Notes under the pieces: generated by a model | The model's input: only the letters and a program-made list of their open reading frames with translations | What the model was told of the DNA's origin: nothing | The model's database searches: none | Part shown: positions 10,518-23,224 of the stretch, one piece after another | Numbering within the stretch: the stretch's first letter is position 1 | Layout of the letters: the number at the start of each line of letters is the position of its first letter | Position numbers and translations under genes: made by a program | Source of the DNA: Phascolomyces articulosus | Lineage: Eukaryota > Mucoromycota > Mucoromycetes > Mucorales > Lichtheimiaceae | DNA: 64,000 bases | Direction: 5' to 3' | Assembly: GCA_025677815.1 (NCBI GenBank) | Contig: JAIXMP010000010.1 | Span: 1,426,001-1,490,000 of the forward strand

Positions 10518-12602
10518 TCAGATATCGCTTTGTATCTTTACCTCATCACTTAAATCTTTCCCGTCAGCCTTCATAATTACTGCTTTCTTTTCTTCATCCG
10601 TCATTTGATCCCGTTTTTTATTGGCGCGATATAAGCCAAATTTAGTTACCAGGGAAACAATGAGTAAGCAACCGGCCAAACCCACCATGATAGAATGTCC
10701 ACGAACATAATGAGGTGCATCATCTGCACGATAGAATTGACCACCAAACGGACTTCCAACGGCACCAGCTGCAAGAATAACAGCAATCGCCACTGCCCGT
10801 TTTGATGTACCACCGTAATTATTACTGATCCAAGCGGATCGTAGAGTTGCAACGCATGTTATTGCTGCTACCATAATACAAATGCATACATAAAGACCAG
10901 CAGGTGCAGCAAACCGTAATGCAATCAAGATAACAAATCCAACCAATATGATAATAGCCATAATTGCAATATGGAAGCCGCGTTCTTTGAAATAATCCGA
11001 GCTTTTGGAATAAAAAATTGTAGCAATAAATCCTGTATATAGATATGAAGACAGCCATTTCATTACATGTTAATCATTGATCATCATGTTGCATAATATA
11101 TTAATTACTTTTTATTACCTGCGAGATAAGGAGGTGTTGTCATGCCTTGAGTTGTAACATCATCAAATGCTCCCAAACCTTTGATAATAAGGGGTAAAAA
11201 CATTCGGATACATCGGATGATTGTCAAAGAACAGAATGCTAACAAAATGAAACAGTACGTTTTCCAATCTTTAAACACCTCAAAGAATTGCTTCCAAGAA
11301 AACTTTCCTATTTCTTCTTCTTCTGATTCTGTACTTCTTCCATTATCTGCAGACAATCGATCCATCACAACTTTTCTTTCAGTTTCATTCAAAACTAGAA
11401 TATATATAGAGAGAGAGAATCTATTACTACATCAATTTTTCTGTATATAAATGACTGTAATATAACCAACGTATAATCCAACTTACATTTTGCATCGTGA
11501 GGACCTTCGGGTAAAATAAAAATAAGTATAAACCCCAGTAGAATCAATGGTATGGCCTCAATGATGAAAAGCCATTGCCAACCATGTAATCCTCCTAATC
11601 CATCCATCTGAACAATTCCAAACGCCTATAAGTATGGTTTTACAATATTAGTATGTAGAGAAATACGTCTTATAAGCAATTCTGCTAAACCGATTGCTGA
11701 TTTTATATGCTCAATACTATACTGCATAAAAGAAACATATTTACCAACAAACCACCGACTGCCTGTAATGATTATTAGCATATTGTTTACAAGTCATTAT
11801 TTTTTTTATCTTATTGTTATTTCGGTTCATGCGAAAAGTAGGACAAGGACTTACACCTGCAATATTATTTGCGCCTATAAAGAATATAGCCAAACGTGAG
11901 GAAATATCACTTCGAGGGAACCACAGTGATGCATAGTAAACAATGCCAGGTGGCAAACCACCCGCTACCAGTCCTATGAAAAAACGAGCAATAATTAATT
12001 GAGTACCCGTTTTTACTGCAGAAGTAGCGGCCAAGACAGTTCCACAAAGAAGTGCTATAGTCGGGAACCAAGTTCTTGCACCGAATTTTTTGAGAATCAT
12101 ATTTGATGGTATTTCCGTTACAAGCTACAAAAAAAAAAGCAAACGCTTGTGTTATTGATACCTAAATATATATATATACTGCAACAAAATCCAATTTCAC
12201 CTACAGTCCCAATGTAATTTGCTGATAATGCCCAATTAAATTGATCATCTGTGCTATCAATATCTTTGGTCAAACCAGCAACCTCGGCATTCCCTTTTGT
12301 TTATAGTAATTGGTAAACTTTTATGTCTTTCTTTGAACCCACATATATTTCTAATTTATTGTTTACTTACCAATATTCGAGGTATCAATTGCGGTAACTA
12401 ATACCAAAAGAAAAAGGATAGGTTGGATCCATAAATCTATCTTCCAAAGAACTCTTCGCCATTCTTTTTCATCTGTAACAGATTTGTCTCCTCCTATTAT
12501 CGTCTCGGTAATAGCCTTTGGATTCGAAGTAGTAGTTGAAGAATTATAGTGATAACTGACACCAGGCTTTATCGAATTATCTGTCTGGTCAACGGATGCC
12601 AT
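10518..12602 (-). CDS. MFS transporter, anion:cation symporter (Dal5-like)
   Basis: Seven exons (12602-12371, 12293-12205, 12124-11855, 11762-11745, 11625-11487, 11394-11119, 11032-10518) give 512 residues. Family signs: KIDLWIQPILFLLVLVTAIDTSNIGNAEV at the first membrane helix, the ANYIGTLVTEIPSNMILKKF motif of helix 2, ARFFIGLVAGGLPPGIVYY, GLLAFGIVQMDGLGG and GWQWLFIIEAIP, then LPEGP and LNETERK in the central loop, and a second set of six helices ending in a basic, cytosolic tail. These are hallmarks of the ACS family (TC 2.A.1.14) of allantoate, pantothenate, biotin and nicotinate permeases. The substrate cannot be read from the sequence. Exon 4 is an 18-nt micro-exon (coding AVGGLL), supported because it restores the conserved helix and all flanking phases are 0. 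An upstream in-frame ATG at 12620 would add six residues; 12602 is preferred. Confidence 0.9.
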
Positions 12603-14317
12603 TATAATTATATTAAACAATAATTAAATGTATTTTTAAAAATAAAAAATAAAAAAAGAAAGAAAGAAGCAAAGAAAGAAGGAAATGTGGGAGGGAACAA
12701 GAATGGTCTGATTACCTAAAAAGCAAAAAGAAGAGAATCTAAAAGATCGATTGTTATTGTGGTACAAGATCAAAACAGCTTATTTACACATGACTATACG
12801 CCTTAGACCAGAGCTTCTCTCGATCCTCTCTTTATTTTTCAATCCTTTTAGTTCGATCTATTGTAGAACGTATTACAGTCACATGTTTAGCATCACGAGT
12901 TTTCATCAGAAAAGAATAAACTTGCATTAACAATTTTAAAAGTTATTCATTAAATAAATCATTCATGATGTTGTTTGATATTTTTATTTCTATGTATGCA
13001 ATTTCACGATAAAAAGTATCTGCGGTCTAATGTATATTAAGCAGCAACGGGTGCCTTATCAATAAATAGTCATTAAAAAGCATCTAAAAAGATTTATTCG
13101 CCGAGAATTCGTGTTTAACAGGAAATGTTAAATGTTAATTTAATTCAAGGAGACTAAAAGAAAAGGGGTACTGTACCACAAAATACATGTATATTTTGGA
13201 ACTATTCAAGGTGGCGTAATTATCGTATTTTCTTTCATATATATCTATGAGTGACATATTAGCACTACAAATATGTGAATCTCAATGAAAAAGCAATACC
13301 AACAAACTATGCACATTTAGACCAAATCAGTACTTTTTATTTATATTGCTCTTTTTTGTGAAAAAAAAACAATTTTCTTCTATGTAATTTCAAAATATAG
13401 CGCAATATAAAATACCCTACCTTAAGCTTTGCTTCTATAATCTTACAGAATAACAACGGTGTTACAGGCATTCTCAGTCACCTCACCATGGCAAAAAATA
13501 ATAGTACAATGACTGGGCAGATAAAAAACACTCAAGAATCTCAGTAGCCAAAGTAGAGTCCTTACTACCACTGCATATTATTATTTCTCAGTAATAATAT
13601 TTGCAATTGTTGTTGCATTTACTATTAATTGATGAATAGACCATGCAAGTATTTTTATTTATGAATTTCTTTATTAAGCAATTTTTTTGGAGGAAGAAGA
13701 AAAAAGCATTCCATGGCCTACTAGTTACCATCACATAAAAAGCTTCACAAGTGGAACCAAACATACATAGAATACGATAAGGCTACTGGAGGACCTTTCA
13801 TGAATATCCAACCACAAATAAAGATTCTGAATAAACTAGTGTAATCGCAATAAGCGTGTTTAAATCATCTGTAACACTATATCCAGCTACTCAATGTAAT
13901 ATTACCCACCAAGTTTCAATTGGATTATCAATGCTAGTATATAATTTTATTTTATACGCTATGCTTTTTACAGTGATAAAATAATACTCACTAAAATTCA
14001 AGATAAACCTATACCCTACGACTCCAATTGAATTCGCTATTATGAAATAATATGTTTATTGATAGTATACACCAGCTGGACGCAAACTGCTTATTATTAT
14101 ATAACCCAGGAGATGAGAAAAGGAAAAGAAAAACCTCAGTAATAGAATTTTTATATACAACAACAACAGCGTCATTCTCATGATCATTATACACTTTCAT
14201 ATATAATAACACATATAAGAATCAAATAAAGAATAATAGACATATGGGAATACGAAGAGGAGATGGTATGTTGAGAAAAAAATATTTGAAATGTTATAAC
14301 CCAATGGTATTCTTATA
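12603..14317. other. long intergenic, no gene recognised
   Basis: About 1.7 kb, AT-rich. It holds the promoter of the Dal5-like transporter at its left end and the 3' region of prolidase at its right end. No splice-supported coding frame and no repeat structure noticed. Confidence 0.5.
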
Positions 14318-16291
14318 TCACATTCCCTTTGCCATAACAGCTTCAATGTCCTTAACAGTTTTTGGTGCAATCGTCAAATTTTCAATGCCATCTTCTGTGA
14401 TAAGTACCGTATCTTCAATACGGACACCACCCACAGGTCGATATTTTTCAATAAGTTCCAAGTTGAAATATTTACGTAAAAAAGGTACTTTTGTCCAATT
14501 GGCCAAGCTGGTTTCATTGAAATATAAACCTGGTTCAACGGTAATTACCATGTTTTTTTCAAGTGGTTTGGTTAACATGTATTGTCCACTCATAGTAGTG
14601 CCATTGTTGCCGGATGTATTGGAAAACAAAATGCCAGCACCTCGTCTATAATATATAGATGACACATAAATCATCGTCTTATCAGTTTACCGTTTTCTCT
14701 CTCTTTTTTTTGTAAGATATTTACCCGCCAACATCATGAACATCCAATCCCACTGAATGACCGGTGCCTAATATTGAGTGTAAAATAGATTGCATCAGTT
14801 TGGAGACAAGAAATGTTCTGTTGGTATGAAAAAACCAAAAATAAACAATAAATATGAATCAAATCAAATGCTTGATTTTTTTGTTACCATGGAAATAAAA
14901 TCCTCGAAGAACACCCAATTCAACTAACTCATCAGGGGTAGCATTGACAAGAATACCAATCCGTACAAGTTCATGGCTCAATATACGTACAACCAATTGA
15001 TGCATATCCATCCAAAAGACACCTGGTCTCAATCTTTCTAATACAGCCTATATATAGCAAACAAAGGTGAAAAAAATGATCCTACCTAAAAACTACCTAG
15101 AACTTTCAAGATCTACAATAGACAAAATCTTACCTCTTGCATTCTTAATACGATGTTATAAATGGTCCTGGCCTCTGGTGAAAAAATACCTGTAGCTGGA
15201 AACGTCCTAGTGACATCACTTTAGATAGCATGCATCACATTTTATCATCCAAAAAAGTCAATACTTTATAATTCATTTAAATTTATCACAATAATCATCA
15301 CCCCACGATCCATTTATCTACCTTCCGTAACAACGTCGTTCACCACCTGCATCTACTAGCACCAGGCTATGAGGACCAGAAGGGATTGTTTGGTTATTTT
15401 TGGTATAATGCAAAGTAGCAGCTCGAGGACCCGAAGCAATAATAGGAAGATAACATTGAACTTGCATACCTAAAATGAGCACTCCATCCATCATTTTTAA
15501 ATACTAATGCATCGGAGCCTTTTTTTTAAATAAGGTAGTAATAAAAATCACACTCTACCATTTCGTGCACACTCCCAACGAAATCGAGCCTCTAACTCCC
15601 ATTCTTTTTGGCGGGGCTTTGTATGTTGCATAAGCGAAATATGTGCATGAGATGAAATATGACAAGCATAACGTATCAAATCCAACTCCCAAGGAAACTT
15701 GGTTAACCTTGCTTCATGAATAGCTCCTTTTAATTCCGTAAAATTTAATCGTTCACAATCAACACCTGCTTCATATAAGGCACTGGTGTTGGTGGTATCA
15801 AGACAATGAATGACATCAGGATTTAAATTTGTCAATAAGTTGGGTAAATCAGCTTCGGTAATAATGGCATCGACATCAAATTTTTTTAATAAAGTAACTG
15901 CATTATCGGGTGCTCCTGACCATAACACTTCGTTATCAGTTACTGTGGGTGGAATGAGATAGACAAGATCGGTTTGAAGATCGATAACGACATGAAAACC
16001 AGCCTCTTCCACACCTATTATATATATTTTATTTTTAAATGTCAATGTCAATGTCAATGAAAAGTAAAAATATAGAGTAGGTGATAAATATATTTTGTTA
16101 CCAGTCAAATAGACAAAGTTGCTTTCGTTTCGAAACCCAAGTTCCACGTCTGTATCATCACGTAGTTTTATATCGCCCCCTCGGTGGTAAATGATACCTT
16201 GATGGTTCTTGCTTGGGTTAAGAAGTTTTTTGACTTTAAGATAATGTTGTTTCGTTGGAAGTCGTTCTGTCGAAGAAACAAATGTGATCAT
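14318..16291 (-). CDS. Xaa-Pro dipeptidase (prolidase), M24B
   Basis: Seven exons (16291-16102, 16014-15559, 15469-15322, 15218-15134, 15047-14888, 14767-14725, 14645-14318) give 469 residues. The N-terminal creatinase-like domain contains TERLPTKQHYLKV and DTDVELGFRNESNFVYLTG. The C-terminal pita-bread domain has all five metal ligands: Asp255 (VDAGGE), Asp266 (SDVTRTFP), His350 (GTGHSVGL), Glu398 (TVEPGLYF) and Glu438 (VRIEDTVLIT). It therefore should be an active dimetal enzyme that cleaves Xaa-Pro dipeptides in the cytosol, recycling proline. I chose the ATG at 16291 because it is the only in-frame ATG before the conserved region. The frame stays open upstream to an acceptor-like CCTCCGCAG near 16385, so a spliced upstream start giving a hydrophobic N-terminus cannot be excluded. 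Confidence 0.92.
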
Positions 16292-16997
16292 AATAGAAAA
16301 AGTTAGAGCTGGAAAGAAAGGGAAAAAAGGAGCAAAGTGAAGGGAGAGGAGAAGAAAAACGAAAATATGCAGGTTTGCCAATGCTGCGGAGGAAAAAAAA
16401 CATGTTTGTATTACGCATCATCATCATCCTCTCTTTTTTGCGTGTGGTGTGACATAGATGAATTGATTCTTTTTTTTTGGCTTTAATGATATTAAAGAAC
16501 ATGGAATGCCATCTTTATTTGTTATTGGCTACTATGTCTTATATAATAGCATTATCAAGATTTGTATAGTATTTAGGAACTATGATAAACTACTGGTTAC
16601 CTTTAAAGTCTATCAAATTTACCTAATATTGCATTTTAGTTACAAGAGTGCAATTTAATAATTCAACATATTGACGTATAAAAAAAGCCAGTGATTAATT
16701 ACCCTATACAAAAATGGAACCATAATCAATCCCATGGTATTTCATAATAATACTCACACAGATTTTATCACTATTATGATGTAAATAAATGCCAATCAAG
16801 CGCCAGGCATGTGCTTATTATTGTAGATAAACCTAACATGGCATGGAATATTGTTGTAACCTGTACTATCTAATTTAAAACCAAAGGTATCTTTATCTTA
16901 TAGCGCGCGTACCTGAAGGTAATTCTCGATTGGCTAAAGCGGAAGGTATAATTTTTAGTTTGTATTTTTACGTCTTTATATTTTTTCCAAAAACAAA
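16292..16997. other. divergent intergenic region
   Basis: Shared upstream region of prolidase (-) and the pseudouridine synthase (+). No gene recognised. Confidence 0.5.
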
Positions 16998-17196
16998 ATG
17001 ACATTGCCAGCACGATCATTACGACACGCACTGAATGGTGTATTTTCAGTATATAAGCCAACTGGTTGGACTTCAAGAGAAGCAGTCAATAAAGTACAAG
17101 ATTCACTTTCGGAACAACTTCATGCACGTTTAGGCATGACGAAAAAACTCAAACAACGTGACAAGATCAAGATTGGTCATGGTGGCACTTTGGTAA

Positions 17197-17227
<31 letters not shown>

Positions 17228-18234
17228 GAAGCACCATTTTTTTTTTTGAATAATAAATAAAATGAAGAGGGAGAAGGAGGAAAAAAATATTAATAAAAAA
17301 GGGTGTTATACTATTAGGATCCATTAGCTGAAGGCGTATTAAGTATGTCATTATGTGTTTGTGTATGATCGTCTTTTGAAAAGATAATTAATCGAGTATA
17401 ATAATAGTATTGGGTGTAGGTAATGGATGTAAAAAACTACATGATTATTTACATTGTACAAAGGTAATATTTATGCTTGTTTCTATATTTATTGTATTTC
17501 AACTCCTACTACTATCTACACTTTATTTTACTATTGTTGTTATTATTATTATTATCATCCCCTTAGCTCCTTTTTTCGCTTCGTTCTTACTAAACAATAA
17601 TAATAATAATAATACATAACAGGAGTATTTAGTATTGGCAAAGTTTGGAGAAGCTACGGATAGTTATGACAGCCAAGGTACCATCACGCATCATGGATCA
17701 ACAGATCATATCAATCAACAAAATATTTTGTCGATCTTGCCTCAATTCAAAGGAGAAATTACTCAAGTTCCACCAATGTAAAAAATATAACCCCATTTTT
17801 GGATGATTGCTATTGATTTACCTGAAATTGCTGTTACTTATAAATTCACTCATAATTATTATAATAGATATTCGGCCATTTCAATTCAAGGGAAAAGGGC
17901 GTATGATTATGCAAGACAAGGTATAGAATTACCCAAACCTATTGAACCACGTCAAGTTCAAATATTAGAATTAGAATTATTGGATTATCAACAGGAGAGC
18001 CAGAAAAAAGAAGCATTATTTCGAGTAGAATGTGGAGGAGGAACTTATATGCGGAGTTTAGTTCATGACATTGGACATGCTCTGGGCAGTTACGCACATA
18101 TGACAGGATTAAAAAGAACACGTCAAGGTATAACGATGATTAAAGATACTTTAGCTATTTCTAATAGCCATAATAACCTTAATGGAATGGCAGTAGATTT
18201 GGACAAAGTACTTGAAATCATAAATAGTAAATAA
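16998..18234 (+). CDS. PUS4: tRNA pseudouridine55 synthase (Pus4/TruB family)
   Basis: Five exons (16998-17192, 17318-17342, 17408-17463, 17623-17777, 17868-18234) join to 265 residues. The TruB signatures are present in order: GVFSVYKPTGWTSREAV near the N-terminus, GHGGTLDPLAEGVLILGVG with the catalytic Asp at residue 66, KEYLVLAKFGEATDS, PPIYSAISIQGKRAYDYARQG and CGGGTYMRSLVHDIGHALG. It should isomerise U55 in the T-loop of tRNAs; whether it acts in mitochondria, cytosol or both is not evident. The catalytic Asp is the first codon of a 25-nt micro-exon. It ends soon after the catalytic domain, without a recognisable PUA RNA-binding domain, as in eukaryotic TRUB1-type proteins. Intron 1 begins with a ~27-nt A run. 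Confidence 0.9.
17195..17221. repeat. poly-A tract in PUS4 intron 1
   Basis: An uninterrupted run of about 27 A immediately after the splice donor; prone to length error in sequencing. Confidence 0.85.
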
Positions 18235-18896
18235 ACAATGTTATAGAAAATGGTTCATTGTTGTTGTTATTTGGTACCTTTTTATATCTACATCGGAGTT
18301 GGACTACTTAAAAGAAGTGCATGTTGATTATTAGATTGCACCCAGCATTTAAATTTATATCATTTATCAAAAGGGAATGTATAAATAAAATACGATATTT
18401 ACATAGATAATATTAAACCCGAAGGAGTACTGATATTATTATATGCTGTTACTAGTGCTATTAATATTATAATACTTATTATACTTGTTATATCATTTAA
18501 CAAGTAATAATAATAAGTAATTACGAGGAAAGAATATCCTTTTCCTCCTAATAATAAGTTTACATAAAAGCCCACTCCTCTTTCTCCTTATTTGGTTTCT
18601 ACTTGCTGAACACCTTTTTTTATATTTTATATTCCTTTTTCTTCTTTCTCTTGCTTTTTAAACTCTTCTTTTCGCTTCTTTCTTTCTTTTTATTTTTATC
18701 GTTATTTTGTACTTGTTGTGTGGTGTGGTTTTACTTTTATTTTTCTTCTCTGTCTTTTACCTTTTCAGTTCATTTTCAACAACAAACAACAATAACAAGC
18801 AACAACGACAAAACAACTTTATATATATATTTTCTTTCTTTGACTCCTCTCTTCATTTATATATACACATTCACACCACCACCCCTTTTTTTCAAA
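18235..18896. other. intergenic with pyrimidine-rich leader
   Basis: Spacer between PUS4 and the F-box gene. From about 18540 it becomes strongly T/C-rich, the probable transcribed 5' leader of the F-box gene. A frame running through this leader is an artefact of the composition. Confidence 0.5.
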
Positions 18897-20983
18897 ATGT
18901 CCAACGCACAATATATACCTTCCGAACTTATTGTTCATATTCTGAAATACCTTTCTCATCCATCCGACCTTTCCAGTTGTGCAATGACGTGCAAATCATG
19001 GAGTTTACATGCTGTGGAATTATTATGGTATAAACCTAATTTTGTCCGATCAACGGCTTGGTTAAGCTTTTGTACCGTCCTTGAAAAACCAGAATTTATG
19101 TTGTTTCCTTATACCAGTTTCATTCGACGCATCAATTTATCATTACTTTCAACCCATGTGGAAGATGCCCACCTGACCAGTTTGAACGATTGTGCACGTT
19201 TAGAACGGGTCACGTTAACCGGCTGTTCAAACCTTACAGATACTGGCATCATTGGTTTTCTTGGCGATAAAAAAATTCGTAAATGTTTGGTATCCATGGA
19301 TTTAGGTGATGTGACCAATGTCACTGATATCTCTATAAAACGAATAGCTGAAGTATGTCCCAATTTACAAGGTCTCAATTTAAGTATGTGTAAAGAAGGG
19401 TCAGCAAGGTTTGAAGGAATTACCGATGAAGGGATTGTCATGTTATCAAAATCTTGTACTGGTTTACGAAGGGTAAATTATTATATATTTATTAATTTAT
19501 TCTATATCACTCTGTGTGTGTGTTGGTTCTGTTCAAAGAAAAAGTGGAGAATGATAATGATACTATTTGTTGTTGTTATTGACGACATTTTTTCTTATTT
19601 TAGATCAAATTAAATAATTGTGTTAAAGTATCGGACCTCTCTGTGATATCATTGGCAAAACATTGTCATGCATTACTGGAAATCGATCTCATGAACTGCA
19701 ATATCACCAATACATCCTTATTAGAAGTGTTTAATTATAGCAGAGAACTACGTGAATTCCGCTTGAACAACTGTACCGAGATTACCGATATTGGATTTAC
19801 AGACTCTGCATTAGCAAAACGAATCCCATCACCTCAATCCACCTCTCTTTCCAATTCTCCTCCTTCCTCTTATTATTATGATCAACTCAGAATTCTTGAC
19901 TTGACCTCCATCAGTTTGATTACCGATCATGCCGTACGACAAATTATTGGTGCCGCCCCCAAAATACGTAATTTGGTATTAAATAAATGTCAAAATATCA
20001 CCGATGATAGTGTCCTCGCCATTTGTCAACTGGGTCGTTATCTTCACTATTTACATTTGGGTCATTGTTTACGATTAACGGATTATTCCATTGTGGAATT
20101 GGCACGTCATTGTACTCGTATTCGTTATCTTGATCTCGCCTGCTGTGGTCAATTGACAGATCGATCGGTCATGGAATTGGCCACTTTACCCAAATTAAAA
20201 CGTATCGGATTGGTGAAATGTCAAAATATCACGGATCAAGCTATCTATGCATTGACAAGTCATACACGTATTGCCAATTCTTTAGAACGTGTACATCTTA
20301 GTTACTGTCAACGATTGACCATTCCTTCGATCATGCAACTGGTGAACTTTTGTGAAAAACTCACGCATTTGAGTCTTACATCGGTACCTGCATTTTTACG
20401 GCCGGATTTTCAACGGTTTCGTCGTTCACCACCTAAAGAATTTACTGCACAACAACGGAGTGTCTTTTGTGTATTTTCTGGAAGAGGTGTAAGAGAATTA
20501 CGAGCTTATTTTAATCAATTATCAGCCATGAATGAGGAAGCACTTCAGCATCAACAACAACATCAGCAACAACAACATACTCTTCATAACATTAGTAATA
20601 ATAATAACAGCAGCAATCATCATCCATCTCAACAGTTACCATTGCCACCACAACATAATATCCTTCAAAGACATGCGGATCTTTCTCATATCGATATACC
20701 AGCGGATGTTTTATCACGATTACATCGTACAGATGGCATTCAAGCAATGTTTTCTTTACGTAATGGTCAACTACCATCTAATACTACAACTACATCAACA
20801 AATACTCCTTCTACCATGAGTAATAATAATAATAATAATTCGACAACAATAACAGATACAGCAACAACAACCATGACAACAGCAGTGACTGTTGCAACAT
20901 CCACTACGGAAATAGGGACGGATGATGATGATGATACCAATAATGAAGTATTTGGGGATACTAATGAACTTGATACACTATGA
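18897..20983 (+). CDS. GRR1: Grr1-like F-box/leucine-rich-repeat protein
   Basis: Two exons (18897-19472, 19604-20983) give 651 residues. An F-box (residues ~5-50, IPSELIVHILKYLSHPSDLS ... CKSW) is followed by about a dozen AMN1/Grr1-type leucine-rich repeats with the LTDxGI, NITDxSV and CxxLTDRSVMEL pattern (residues ~90-480). After the repeats comes a segment typical of Grr1 orthologues (PKEFTAQQRSVFCVFSGRGVRELR). The last ~170 residues are low-complexity Gln, Asn and Thr with a short poly-Asp. It should be the substrate receptor of an SCF ubiquitin ligase; in yeast, Grr1 targets cyclins and nutrient-sensing regulators. The ATG at 18897 directly precedes the F-box; upstream in-frame sequence is pyrimidine-rich leader. 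Orthology to GRR1 is from pattern recognition and is likely but not proven. Confidence 0.88.
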
Positions 20984-21282
20984 ATTTGACCAAAAAAAAC
21001 AAAACAAAAAAGAATATAAATAATAAAAACAATTGAATTTTTTTATTTTCGTCATTCATGATATATGGTATTTTGAAGAAAAAAAATAGAGTAGTTAATG
21101 AAGTATGCCAATCTGCGCATAAATAATTTATCCGAGTTCGTTGCGATTTTTTTTGGGTAAATTGTCTGTTTTGGAAATATAGTATACTTCTTGCTTATTT
21201 TGAATAACCCTACAAACTTTTTTTTATCCATCTATCCATCCATCCTATTCCAATCCATCCGTTTCACTAATCATTATAAATC
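20984..21282. other. intergenic promoter of eL15
   Basis: Short spacer with a CCATCTATCCATCCATCC pyrimidine-rich stretch just before the eL15 start. No gene. Confidence 0.5.
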
Positions 21283-22333
21283 ATGGGTGGTATGTTCATT
21301 AATTTTATTTTTTGATCAATACGATACATTCTATTCAAGATACTAACTTTACAAAAAGCCTACAAATATCTCGAAGAACTTTATAGAAAGAAGCAATCGG
21401 ATGTATTCCGGTTTTTGCTTCGTGTGAGATGCTGGGAATACAGGTATACATAGTCAACTTTTTACTTGGGTTGTTGTGTAAAACTTATTTAGGCTTGATT
21501 CAGTGTTTATTTCTTTTTTCTTTTATATATGTTACATATAAAACGTATATAAAGAAAAGATAAGCTGTTTCATCCAATGACTTTCCCGAACGTGTTTAAT
21601 CAAAGCTCTCACACAATCAAGGAAAAATAAGTATAATTTTTTTTAAAAAAAAAAAACTTACAGGAAATTTTGTATTTTATTGCACTTTTGAAAATGTAAT
21701 TTAGACAATTAAATGTGATTCATCGTGCATCACGCCCTTCGCGTCCTGATAAGGCACGTCGTTTGGGCTATAAGGTAAAGTTCCTTTTTCTTCAAGAAAA
21801 ATATATGCATCAGCTATACGATGATGTATATCTAAAAAAAAGTTGAACATTATTAATCGATACGTTGTCTTGAATTATAGGCCAAACAAGGTTATGTTGT
21901 ATATCGTATTCGTGTTCGTCGTGGTGGTCGTAAGAAACCCGTTCCCAAGGGTGCCACTTATGGTAAGCCAGTTCATGAAGGTGTCAGTCAACTCAAATAC
22001 CAACGTTCCTTACGTTCCACTGCTGAAGAACGTGTCGGTCGTAAATGTGCCAACTTGCGTGTCTTGAACTCTTATTGGATCAATCAAGATGCTACTTATA
22101 AATACTTTGAAGTGATTCTCGTGGATCCTTCTCATAAGGTGATTCGTCGTGATCCTCGTATCAACTGGATTGTAAACCCTGTGCATAAGCGCCGTGAAGC
22201 CCGTGGTCTTACGGCGATTGGTAAAAAGAGCCGTGGTAAGGGTAAAGGACATCTCTACACAAAGACAAGAGGTAGTGGTCGTGTGGCTACTTGGAAGAGA
22301 CATAACACTTTGTCTTTGCGTCGTTACCGTTAA
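21283..22333 (+). CDS. RPL15: 60S ribosomal protein eL15
   Basis: Four exons (21283-21289, 21359-21443, 21705-21774, 21881-22333) give 204 residues, exactly the family length. Exon 1 holds only ATG GGT and one base. Recognisable stretches include [73 protein letters not shown] and [14 protein letters not shown] at the end. It is a structural protein of the large subunit near the tunnel and 5.8S rRNA. As for eS24, the start codon lies in a tiny first exon, and introns are concentrated at the 5' end. The 3' end converges with the small coiled-coil gene, leaving only 91 nt between stop codons, so the transcripts probably overlap. Confidence 0.96.
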
Positions 22334-22424
22334 ATTAGAACATTTTGATAATGTGCTCCTCTTGAGATGGATGAAGTGGAACGTTTTTATTTTTTGTAAT
22401 AATAATAATAATAAAATAAAGTTT

Positions 22425-22800
22425 TTATTTGTTATTATCACGAGCATCTAATGCACGTAACAAAAATTCAATACGATAATCTTTTTTGGCATTGGCTGTT
22501 TCTAATTCTTGAATACGTTTTTCTAATGCTTGTACTTGTTCAGGATCACTATTTTCCGTTGTTGTGGTGGTGATGGAAGAGGAGGAAGATTCGGATGCAA
22601 CAGCTAAAAAGGAGAGAAGAGAGTTTAATCATTGATTAACTTTCATTGTTTGTTGTTTATTGTTGTTATGAACATTGGCATGTGTCAATTATCTTACATG
22701 CGGCTACTCGTTGTAATTCTTTGACTTGTTTTTGAAGTGCTGCAAGTGCAACTTCAACAGGGACTCTATCCATTGAAAAGTCAGTATTATCGTCGGCCAT
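22425..22800 (-). CDS. small coiled-coil protein, unknown function
   Basis: Two exons (22800-22698, 22603-22425) give 93 residues. The N-terminal helix (VEVALAALQKQVKELQRV) and the C-terminal helix (QVQALEKRIQELETANAKKD, then YRIEFLLRALDA) are both predicted coiled coil and are separated by a Ser/Thr-rich hinge of ~20 residues. The clean donor GTAAGA and acceptor TTTTTAG keep the frame. The C-terminal pattern is reminiscent of small conserved eukaryotic coiled-coil proteins with a YRIxxLxRAL ending, but I cannot name it. Likely a subunit or adaptor of a larger complex, which is inference. Confidence 0.75.
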
Positions 22801-23094
22801 GATGGATGGATTTAATTATGTATATAAAAAGAAAAGGAGAAAGTAAGAAAGAGAAGGAAAAAAATTATATGGAATAGGAAAACAAGGAATTGTTTATTGG
22901 TTAAAGCTGAGTTTTATATACCTAACATTGATATATTTCATATAGCTTTTTGTTTCAATTTATCATCTTTAATCTTTAAAGGAGAAACGGCTTTTTTGAT
23001 ACGGGCAACATATGCATTTATTGTCATCATGTAAACAAAATGTCAAAATATAAAAATGAGCGTAAAAAAATATTCAATTCTCACTTCCTTCTTT

Positions 23095-23150
<56 letters not shown>

Positions 23151-23224
23151 TAGATGCCCTTCTTATAACTTGATTTATACCCCCTCCCCCAATTATTACC
23201 ATACTAAGCTTCAAAAAGTAAAGT
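22801..23224. other. divergent intergenic with TC microsatellite
   Basis: Shared upstream region of the small coiled-coil gene (-) and the PRELI-like gene (+). It contains the pure TC repeat described separately. Confidence 0.5.
23101..23144. repeat. (TC)22 microsatellite in a 5' leader
   Basis: Forty-four consecutive bases of perfect TC dinucleotide, about 80 nt upstream of the PRELI-like gene start, embedded in a longer pyrimidine-rich tract. Probably within the transcribed leader or core promoter. Confidence 0.95.

Noticed and set aside
18603..18896. Upstream extension of the F-box protein
   Set aside because: Translation of a T/C-rich leader; the F-box begins right after the ATG at 18897.
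22010..22447. Minus-strand 145-codon frame over eL15
   Set aside because: Antisense to an unmistakable eL15 exon; no independent support.
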